DNA of 64,000 nt from Kineosporia aurantiaca JCM 3230 (lineage in GTDB: Bacteria > Actinomycetota > Actinomycetes > Actinomycetales > Kineosporiaceae): the NCBI GenBank assembly GCA_000719025.1, contig JODP01000003.1, forward strand, positions 248,001 to 312,000, given 5' to 3'. Shown in pieces: positions 57,975 through 64,000 of the stretch. The notes below the pieces were generated by a model. It was not told the DNA's origin and did not search any database. It saw only the letters and a list, made by a program, of their open reading frames with translations. Every line of letters begins with the position of its first letter. Within the stretch, counting starts at the first letter, position 1. Made by a program: the position numbers and the translations under genes.

Positions 57975-58067
57975 CTTCTCCACAGCCCGGAAATGGCTGT
58001 GGAGGAACCCGTCCGTCGTGGGGGGATCGAGGGATGATGGTGGGAGCGGTCGAAGGAAGGGACGTTG

Positions 58068-60314
58068 GTGAGCGAATTGGGCTGGCCCTCGGCAGCACTG
58101 AAGCGAATGGCCAACGGACTCGGTTGGCCAAAGGCTGATCGCGGATCCACGGTTTCCCGTGAAACATCGCAGCGCGGTGGGCGCACGAACGAAGACCGCG
58201 CCGGAAGTTCGTCGACTGATCCTCGCGCTGACACAGCATCCGTCCATCGGTCCAAGGATGCAGCTGCTCTGGATCACGCTGGCTCCGAAACCCAGTCAGC
58301 GCAGAGCTCGGCGCCCCCAGCGCAGCCTTCCGCGCCACCAGCTCGGCCGGCCCTCACTGATCCCGAGGCCTCGGCCAGGGCAGGCAACCATCAGCACCCG
58401 GATAACGGTCCGAAGGATTCACGTGAATCCAAGCCGCGAGATCCATCGGTTGCAGACGCCAAGCCAGGCTCGGGACTGTCGACAGGAGAGATCCGGGGCG
58501 GCTCAGGCAAGGACGATACCCGGACGCAGGCAGGCCCAATCGGAGCCGTGTCCGAAGGCGATGTGGTCCAGCCGAGTAGCTCAAACCTGCCGTCGGGGAC
58601 ACCGCTCAGTAAGGCGGTAACGGCTCCACCGGGTTCGATCCAAGACCGACTGGCGAGCCGACCGGCCCCCACAGCAAGACCGACTCCGTCGCCGAACCCG
58701 AGGCCGAACCCAAGCCCTGCGCAGGGAGCTCAGAACAGCGCTCCGTTTTACGTGAAACCAAGCACGCCAGCGCCCCATCAAGCTCCCTCGAGCGGGCCAT
58801 TCGCGGCACGTCCGGCAACTCCGCAGCCACCTAGAGTTGTCGATCTGCGGGAAAGCAATGATCTTCCTCCGGCTCCGGCGGATCGGTTCAATACAGGGGG
58901 AGGCGTTTTCGCCGTTGAGGGATACGATCAGGGTCGTACTCCCCTTGGAAGCCCGGCCTCATCACTCGCCACATCAGCCACCGAGAAGCCAGACCTCGAG
59001 CTGATCGTCGAGACCCAGGCGGGCCGGGCCCATAGTGAGAATGGTTCTCTGATCGATATCGACCGAGCCGAGCAGCACGGAAGCGCCTCGGCCCCTGATC
59101 GCCAGCAGTCCAATGCCAGCGCCGGCACCAGCAATGACGGCGGCGGCCGGACCAGGGCAGAAGCCCCGCGTCCTCCATCATCATCTGCAGAGGTTCGGAT
59201 GTCAGCGAGCAACGAGCCCAGCACTCCAGACACCGAGGCCGGATACTCGGTGTCTGTCACGCGTCCCTGGCTGGGAGTGGAACCGACTCCTGGATTCCGT
59301 CAGCCGGCGCAGCGCCCAGCCGAGGCGCGCGAGGGCGGGGTCACCGCGGCACCGGCGACGGGTAGCCAGCCGCTGGTCGAGTCCATCTCGCTGCTGGACG
59401 ATTCGACACCTCTTGCGCTCGAGGTTGCGGAGGACACGCGTCGCCGCATCGCGCTGGCGGGCCGTCGGTTCCCGCGACCCAAGCAGACCCGGGTCATCAC
59501 CGTGTCGAACCAGAAGGGTGGCGTCGGTAAGACGACCACCACGGTGAACATGGCTGCTGCTCTGGCCCAGGCCGGTCTACGGGTCCTAGTTCTCGACAAC
59601 GACCCCCAGGGCAACGCGTCCACTGCTCTAGGCATCGACCATCATGCCGAGGTGCCCAGCATCTACGACGTGCTGGTCGAAGGAATGCCGCTGAAGGATG
59701 TTGTCCAGAAGTGCCCAGACATCGACAACCTCTGGTGCGCCCCGGCAACGATCGACTTGGCCGGCGCCGAGATTGAACTCGTCTCACTGGTTGCCCGGGA
59801 GTCGCGGCTGGAGAAGGCGGTGGCGACCTATCTCCGCGAGCAGGAGGCTGGTCCGGGCCGGCTCGACTACATCCTGATTGACTGCCCGCCGAGCCTGGGT
59901 CTGCTTACGGTCAACGCGTTCGTCGCGGCGCAGGAAGTGCTGATCCCGATCCAGTGTGAGTACTACGCGCTTGAGGGTCTGTCCCAACTGCTGCGCAACG
60001 TGGACCTGATCAAGGGTCACCTGAACCCCGAGCTTCACGTCTCCACGATTCTGCTGACCATGTACGACGGGCGTACCCGCCTGTCGTCACAGGTCGCCGA
60101 CGAGGTTCGGGCACACTTCACCACCGAGGTGCTGAAGACGACCGTGCCCAGGTCGGTGCGGATCTCCGAGGCGCCGAGCCATGGTCAGACCGTAATGACG
60201 TACGACCCGGCATCGAGCGGGGCGCTCTCCTACTTGGAGGCGGCCCGTGAGCTGGCGGAGCAGGTGCTCGATGAAAGCGAACGTGAACAGCGCGACACGG
60301 GGGATCTGTCGTGA
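58068..60314 (+). CDS. parA: Chromosome-partitioning ATPase ParA with a long N-terminal extension
   Basis: 748-residue ParA/Soj ATPase, twice or more the usual size. Residues 1-about 460 are disordered (Ser, Pro, Ala, Thr and Asp rich); the ATPase domain follows, with deviant Walker A KGGVGKTT at about 483-490, IDCPPSLGLL (Walker B region) and LIPIQCEYYALEGL. The GTG at 58068 has GAAGGAAGG seven bases upstream and is preferred to the TTG directly before it. Three parS-like sequences lie inside the extension's DNA (58152, 58416 and 58745). With ParB on parS it moves replicated origins apart; parB follows after 238 bp. Confidence 0.95.
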   Translation: MSELGWPSAALKRMANGLGWPKADRGSTVSRETSQRGGRTNEDRAGSSSTDPRADTASVHRSKDAAALDHAGSETQSAQSSAPPAQPSAPPARPALTDPEASARAGNHQHPDNGPKDSRESKPRDPSVADAKPGSGLSTGEIRGGSGKDDTRTQAGPIGAVSEGDVVQPSSSNLPSGTPLSKAVTAPPGSIQDRLASRPAPTARPTPSPNPRPNPSPAQGAQNSAPFYVKPSTPAPHQAPSSGPFAARPATPQPPRVVDLRESNDLPPAPADRFNTGGGVFAVEGYDQGRTPLGSPASSLATSATEKPDLELIVETQAGRAHSENGSLIDIDRAEQHGSASAPDRQQSNASAGTSNDGGGRTRAEAPRPPSSSAEVRMSASNEPSTPDTEAGYSVSVTRPWLGVEPTPGFRQPAQRPAEAREGGVTAAPATGSQPLVESISLLDDSTPLALEVAEDTRRRIALAGRRFPRPKQTRVITVSNQKGGVGKTTTTVNMAAALAQAGLRVLVLDNDPQGNASTALGIDHHAEVPSIYDVLVEGMPLKDVVQKCPDIDNLWCAPATIDLAGAEIELVSLVARESRLEKAVATYLREQEAGPGRLDYILIDCPPSLGLLTVNAFVAAQEVLIPIQCEYYALEGLSQLLRNVDLIKGHLNPELHVSTILLTMYDGRTRLSSQVADEVRAHFTTEVLKTTVPRSVRISEAPSHGQTVMTYDPASSGALSYLEAARELAEQVLDESEREQRDTGDLS
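58152..58165. promoter_or_regulatory. parS: parS site within parA (GTTTCCCGTGAAAC)
   Basis: 13 of 14 match with an A-to-C change in the core CACGTG. In the parA frame it encodes VSRET. Confidence 0.6.
58416..58429. promoter_or_regulatory. parS: parS-like site within parA (GATTCACGTGAATC)
   Basis: A perfect palindrome of its own, extending to GGATTCACGTGAATCC, with 12 of 14 positions of the parS consensus. It encodes DSRES in parA. Confidence 0.65.
58745..58758. promoter_or_regulatory. parS: parS site within parA (GTTTTACGTGAAAC)
   Basis: 13 of 14 match, C-to-T change in the core. It encodes FYVK in parA. Confidence 0.65.
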
Positions 60315-60552
60315 CGGTGTCGGCCCGCAGCAACTCGGGGCGCACCGATCGGTCGTGAGAACGGTGGGGTGGCCAATGGCATGTTCGGACCGGAACCGCC
60401 GCTGGACGCTCGATTGATTGGCCTCAGGGTTCAGTCCCGAGGTCTTCCCGTCGACGCGGGATCCATGAGCTGCGCCATACGGGTGAATGCGTGATCCCAG
60501 CGGCGCCTGAACATCAGAGCGGAAAGACCATGCGTAGTGACGAGGAGCAGGT

Positions 60553-61659
60553 GTGAGCGACAAGCGTAGGGGCTTGGGGCGGGGCCTCGGAGCGCTGATC
60601 CCGCCTCCTCCGGCGGCCCGGCCCGCCGGCGATCGCCCGGTCGACGGGGTTTTCTTCCCCGATCGCCCGGAGGGGGAGAAGAGTCCGGCCGACCTGGCCG
60701 CGAGCGGGACGCCACCGGAGAAGCCAACGGAGGCGAAGGCAGACGCGGCACAGACCCCGGCCAAGCCGGAGACCGCTGCCAAGCCGGATACCCCCGAGCT
60801 GGTCCCGGTACCCGGTGCGTATTTCACCGAGTTGCCGGTCGGCGCCATCGTGCCGAACCCGCGCCAGCCGCGCTCGGTGTTCGACGAGGACGCGATGTCC
60901 GAGCTCGTGCACTCGGTCAAGGAGATCGGTGTCCTGCAGCCGATCGTCGTCCGCTCGGTGCCCGGCTCCGGGTCCGGCGGTGACGCGTCCTACCAGCTCA
61001 TCATGGGTGAGCGCCGGTGGCGGGCGAGCAAGGAGGCCGGGCTCGAGAACATCCCGGCCATCGTCCGGGACACCAACGACGACGACCTGCTGCGCGACGC
61101 GCTGCTGGAGAACCTGCACCGCAGCGAGCTCAACCCGCTGGAAGAAGCGGCCGCGTACCAGCAGCTGCTGGACGACTTCGGTTGCACGCACGAGGTGCTC
61201 GCCACCCGGATCGGTCGGTCGCGGCCACAGATCAGCAACACCATCCGACTCCTGCGTCTACCCCCGGCCGTCCAGCGGCGGGTGGCGGCCGGGGTGCTCT
61301 CGGCCGGTCACGCCCGGGCTCTGCTCGGGCTGGAGAACGCCGAGGCGATGGACAAGCTGGCGACGCGGATCGTCAGCGAGGGTCTGTCGGTCCGGGCCAC
61401 CGAGGAAGCGGTCTCGATCAGCGAGCCCGGCGACGGGGCGGCTCCGACTCGGCGGGCCAAGCCGCGGGCCGGCGGTCGGAACGTCGAACTCGACGACCTG
61501 GCCGGGCGACTGGCCGACAAGCTGGACACCCGGGTGAGCATCTCGCTGGGGCGGGCCAAGGGGAAACTGAGCGTCGAGTTCGCCAGTGTCGAGGATCTGA
61601 ACCGGATTCTTGACATCCTCGCTCCGGAGGAGCGAAAGGCCTTCCAGAACGGGGAATGA
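60553..61659 (+). CDS. parB: Chromosome-partitioning protein ParB
   Basis: 368-residue ParB/Spo0J protein. The N-terminal box RRGLGRGLGALIP contacts ParA. The CTP-binding/ParB domain includes IVPNPRQPRSVFDE and YQLIMGERRWRASKEAG (the GERR motif). The helix-turn-helix that reads parS is CTHEVLATRIGRSRPQISNT. The C-terminal dimerisation segment is near KLSVEFASVEDLNRILDIL. Residues about 20-85 form a Pro/Ala-rich linker. GTG start with GAGGAGCAG upstream. It slides along DNA from parS, building the partition complex on the field described above. A strong terminator follows. Confidence 0.97.
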   Translation: MSDKRRGLGRGLGALIPPPPAARPAGDRPVDGVFFPDRPEGEKSPADLAASGTPPEKPTEAKADAAQTPAKPETAAKPDTPELVPVPGAYFTELPVGAIVPNPRQPRSVFDEDAMSELVHSVKEIGVLQPIVVRSVPGSGSGGDASYQLIMGERRWRASKEAGLENIPAIVRDTNDDDLLRDALLENLHRSELNPLEEAAAYQQLLDDFGCTHEVLATRIGRSRPQISNTIRLLRLPPAVQRRVAAGVLSAGHARALLGLENAEAMDKLATRIVSEGLSVRATEEAVSISEPGDGAAPTRRAKPRAGGRNVELDDLAGRLADKLDTRVSISLGRAKGKLSVEFASVEDLNRILDILAPEERKAFQNGE

Positions 61660-61680
61660 CCCAACCCGAACCGACCACTG

Positions 61681-61726
61681 AATGAGGGACGCCGGTCAGC
61701 GCACGTGCTGACCGGCGTCCCTCATT
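61681..61726. terminator. Bidirectional terminator between parB and the ligase gene
   Basis: 20-bp perfect arms (AATGAGGGACGCCGGTCAGC and its complement) with a 6-nt loop, the longest perfect hairpin I found in the window. It lies between two convergent genes and has no T-run, as is common in high-GC actinomycetes. Confidence 0.85.
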
Positions 61727-61735
61727 CAACAACTC

Positions 61736-62677
61736 TCAGGCGAGCGCTTTTTCGACCAGCTTCCGGTAGACCTCGGGAGCCGACAGCCCGGCTGCCTCGA
61801 CGGACATCGGGAGCAGGGACATCTCCGTCATGCCCGGGGCCACGTTGACCTCGAGGAACCACGGCACTCCGGCCGGGTCGACGATCAGGTCGGTGCGGGA
61901 GACGTGGCGCAGGCCGAACACCTTGTGAGCGGCCAGGGCCGCGGCTTTGACCGCCTCCAGCGTCTCGTCGGAAAGACGGGCCGGGCAGAAGAACTCAGTC
62001 GCGCCTGCAACGTAACGCGCGTCGTAGTCGTAGAGACCGGAATCAGGGACGATCTCCACCGGCGGGAGGGCAACCGGGCCAGACCCCGTGTCGAGAACGG
62101 TTACGGACACCTCTACCCCGGCCACCTGCTGCTCGACCATGGCGACGTCCCCGTAGGCGAAGCAGTCGACCATCGCCCGGGGTAGGGCCGATGCCTCGCG
62201 AACCGCCGAGGCGCCCAGAGCAGATCCGCCCCGGGCCGGCTTGACCACCAGGGGCAGGCCAAGCCGGTCGACGATGGAGCTGAGCACTCGGTTCGCACCG
62301 AGCTCCCGGAAGATGCCGTGGGGTAGGGCGACGAACCGCGGGGTAGAGAGTTTGACCTCCTGCACCACGCCTTTAGCCACCGACTTGTCCCAGGACAGCC
62401 GACAGGCGGCCGGGTCGGAGCCGACGTACGGAACTCCGACGAGTTCCAGCACGTCGCGGACCGCACCGTCTTCCCCGCTGACCCCGTGCAGCAACGGCCA
62501 GACCACATCGACGTGGCCGGAGCGCAGGGTGTCGAGCAACTGGTCGTCGACGTCCCTGACAGTGACCTCGCACCCGCTCTCCCGCAGGGCTTCGGCGACC
62601 CGGCTACCCGACCGCAGCGAGACCTCGCGTTCGTGCGAGAGCCCGCCCGCGAGGATCAGCACCCGCGGCGACAACAT
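61736..62677 (-). CDS. D-alanine--D-alanine ligase family protein (ATP-grasp)
   Basis: 313-residue ATP-grasp enzyme. The N-terminal Rossmann domain carries LILAGGLSHEREVSLRSGSR and VDVVWPLLHGVSGEDGAVRD (the HGxxGEDG motif of Ddl). The ATP domain has PLVVKPARGGSALGASAV, and the substrate/metal end is PWFLEVNVAPGMTEMSLLP (Glu and Asn metal ligands). It likely joins D-alanine or a related amino acid. A true Ddl usually lies elsewhere in actinobacteria, so this may be a paralogue with another specificity. ATG 62677 has GGAGG about ten bases upstream; ATG 62686 is the alternative. Confidence 0.85.
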   Translation of the reverse strand: MLSPRVLILAGGLSHEREVSLRSGSRVAEALRESGCEVTVRDVDDQLLDTLRSGHVDVVWPLLHGVSGEDGAVRDVLELVGVPYVGSDPAACRLSWDKSVAKGVVQEVKLSTPRFVALPHGIFRELGANRVLSSIVDRLGLPLVVKPARGGSALGASAVREASALPRAMVDCFAYGDVAMVEQQVAGVEVSVTVLDTGSGPVALPPVEIVPDSGLYDYDARYVAGATEFFCPARLSDETLEAVKAAALAAHKVFGLRHVSRTDLIVDPAGVPWFLEVNVAPGMTEMSLLPMSVEAAGLSAPEVYRKLVEKALA

Positions 62678-62727
62678 GACGTGCATACCTCCGAGAAGGA
62701 AACAGCGAACAGGACTTTGAGCCTAGG

Positions 62728-64000
62728 TCAGGTGAGGTCCGGACCCGGAGACTCGACCAGCGGCCCGGACCGGTCCGGACGCGGGGTCGCCCCGAAAGTG
62801 GTCTGGACATCGAGCTCTTCGTCGATGACTGCGGCCAGCCGGCGCACCCCCTCGCGGATCCGTTCCGGTGAGGGGTAGCAGTAGGAGAGCCGCATGTGGT
62901 CGCGACCCTGCCCGTCGGCGTAGAACGCGGTGCCGGGAACGTAGGCCACCCGCGCGGTGACGGCGCGCGGCAGCATGGCTTTCGTGTCCAGACCCTCGGG
63001 AACCTTGACCCAGACGTAGAAACCGCCCTGGGGGTTGGTCCAGGACGACGTCGGAAGCATGTCGTGCAGCGCTTGCAGCATGGCGTCCCGCCGCTCACGG
63101 TAGAGCTCGCGGAACACGCCGACCTGATGCTTCCAGTCGTGGTTCTCCAGGTAGGAGGTGACCGCCATCTGACTGAACGAACTCGGGCACAGGATCGCGG
63201 ATTCGCTGGCCAGGACCAGCTTTTCGCGAACGGCGTGTGGGGCGACCGCCCAGCCCACGCGGAACCCGGGGGCAAAGGTTTTGGAGAACGATCCTAGGTA
63301 GATGACGCCGTCCGGATCGTACGAGTGGATCGACGGCAGTGGGTCGCCGTCGAAGCCGAGCAGACCGTACGGGTCGTCCTCCAGGACGAGAACCCCGAAG
63401 CGCTGGGCAATTTCGAGGATCCGCGGTCGGCGCTCGGCGGAGAGCGTGACGCCCCCGGGGTTGTGATGGTTGGGCACCGTGTAGAGCAGCTTGGCCCGCC
63501 GCCCGGCTCGCTTCAGGGCAATCAGCTTGTCCTGAAGGGCCTCGGGGATCAGGCCTTCCGCGTCCATCGCCACGTGCTGCACGTCGGCCTGGTAGGAGCG
63601 GAAGACGCCGAGTGCGCCGACGTAGCTGGGGGCTTCGGCCAGGATCACGTCGCCCGGGTCGACGAAGATCCGGGTGACCAGGTCGAGCGCCTGCTGGGAA
63701 CCGGTGGTGACGACGATGTCGTCCGGGTGCGCGTTGACCCGGTTGGGGGCCATCACGTCGAGGATGCGGCGGCGCAGTTCTGGGTCACCCTGGCCGGAGC
63801 CGTACTGAAGGGCGACCGGACCGTTGGTGGCGACCAGCGTGGAGAGGGCCTTACCCACCACGTCCATCGGCAGGGCGGCCAGGTTCGGCATACCCCCGGC
63901 CAGTGAGACCACCTCGGGGCGACTGGCTACGGCGAAAAGAGCTCGGATCTCCGATGCCGTCATTCCCCGGGTCCGGGCTGCGTACGAACCCAGCCACTGG
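62728..64000 (-). CDS. PLP-dependent aminotransferase (partial, runs off the window)
   Basis: Fold-type I aminotransferase; at least 424 residues are in the window. The frame is open to the right-hand edge, and its reading QWLGSYAARTRG before MTASEIRAL is typical of the family N-terminus, so the true start is probably outside. Landmarks: SLAGGMPNLAALP, VTTGSQQALDLVTRIFVDPG, LYTVPNHHNPGGVTLS, VLEDDPYGLL and the PLP-lysine in YLGSFSKTFAPGFRVGW; then WTNPQGGFYVWVKVP. It resembles the MocR/2-aminoadipate transaminase-like group. Substrate unknown. It ends 50 bp before the ligase gene and may share its transcript. Confidence 0.88.
   Translation of the reverse strand, partial: QWLGSYAARTRGMTASEIRALFAVASRPEVVSLAGGMPNLAALPMDVVGKALSTLVATNGPVALQYGSGQGDPELRRRILDVMAPNRVNAHPDDIVVTTGSQQALDLVTRIFVDPGDVILAEAPSYVGALGVFRSYQADVQHVAMDAEGLIPEALQDKLIALKRAGRRAKLLYTVPNHHNPGGVTLSAERRPRILEIAQRFGVLVLEDDPYGLLGFDGDPLPSIHSYDPDGVIYLGSFSKTFAPGFRVGWAVAPHAVREKLVLASESAILCPSSFSQMAVTSYLENHDWKHQVGVFRELYRERRDAMLQALHDMLPTSSWTNPQGGFYVWVKVPEGLDTKAMLPRAVTARVAYVPGTAFYADGQGRDHMRLSYCYPSPERIREGVRRLAAVIDEELDVQTTFGATPRPDRSGPLVESPGPDLT

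Larger units (their letters stand above)
42334..58067. other. 15.7-kb gene desert carrying the parS/DnaA-box field
   Basis: No open frame in this stretch shows a recognisable family motif; stops are frequent in all frames, and GC content looks lower than in the flanking genes. It carries nine parS or parS-like sites (45739, 46022, 47435, 48314, 50072, 51442, 52376, 54581 and 56347; one further weak match was discarded), perfect DnaA boxes (42572, 48933, 50225, 57855 and 57966) and two tandem-repeat blocks (46738-46863, 55168-55231). No tRNA, IS element or CRISPR array was seen. The most likely role is a non-coding centromere for ParB. Confidence 0.75.

Noticed and set aside
60036..60050. CTTCACGTC-type sequence in parA
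   Set aside because: Lacks the CACGTG core; not a parS site.

Overview
The window is the chromosomal replication-origin region of a high-GC actinomycete. The gene order gyrA-gyrB-dciA-recF-gnd-dnaN-oriC-dnaA-rpmH-rnpA-yidD-yidC-khpB(jag)-rsmG-parA-parB, the DUF3566 gene after gyrA, tRNA-Ile(GAT), very GC-rich codons, many GTG/TTG starts and parS sites of the GTTTCACGTGAAAC type all point there. The genus cannot be fixed from sequence alone; a Kineosporia-like lineage is only a guess.

Layout. Positions 1-21,000 are accessory DNA: two GNAT acetyltransferases; an EamA exporter, a TetR regulator with an operator-like inverted repeat over its start, a membrane protein and an MGT-type glycosyltransferase; glycogen debranching enzyme GlgX; an orphan protein coupled to an XRE-ImmA/IrrE metallopeptidase (toxin-antitoxin or stress-switch architecture); a DUF5753 XRE regulator with its DUF397 partner; a spore-photoproduct-lyase-family radical SAM protein; a secreted subtilisin; a metal-response block (CmtR-like ArsR, CDF transporter, MerR, BASS/ACR3-like transporter); an XRE regulator with an aldo/keto reductase; a secreted beta-helix/beta-trefoil protein; a Rho-N-like small protein and a methyltransferase. 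Positions 21,000-32,000 carry the leftward core operon (tRNA-Ile, DUF3566, gyrA, gyrB, dciA, recF, gnd, dnaN). Positions 32,000-35,209 hold oriC, with about 15 DnaA boxes, an AT-rich stretch and GC-rich tandem repeats. dnaA follows (leftward, with an exceptionally long domain II), then rpmH to rsmG rightward.

The most unusual part is 42,334-58,067: about 15.7 kb between rsmG and parA with no convincing gene. It carries nine parS or parS-like sites, five perfect DnaA boxes and two tandem-repeat blocks. Three more parS-like sites lie inside the very long 5' coding extension of parA. This looks like a dedicated, largely non-coding centromere domain next to the origin. parB, a strong bidirectional terminator, a D-Ala-D-Ala-ligase-type enzyme and an aminotransferase cut by the window edge close the window.

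How it fits together: DnaA, DnaN, DciA, RecF and gyrase start and support replication at oriC. ParA/ParB act on the parS field to segregate the new origins. DnaA boxes also occur inside dciA and across the parS field, suggesting DnaA binding well beyond oriC.
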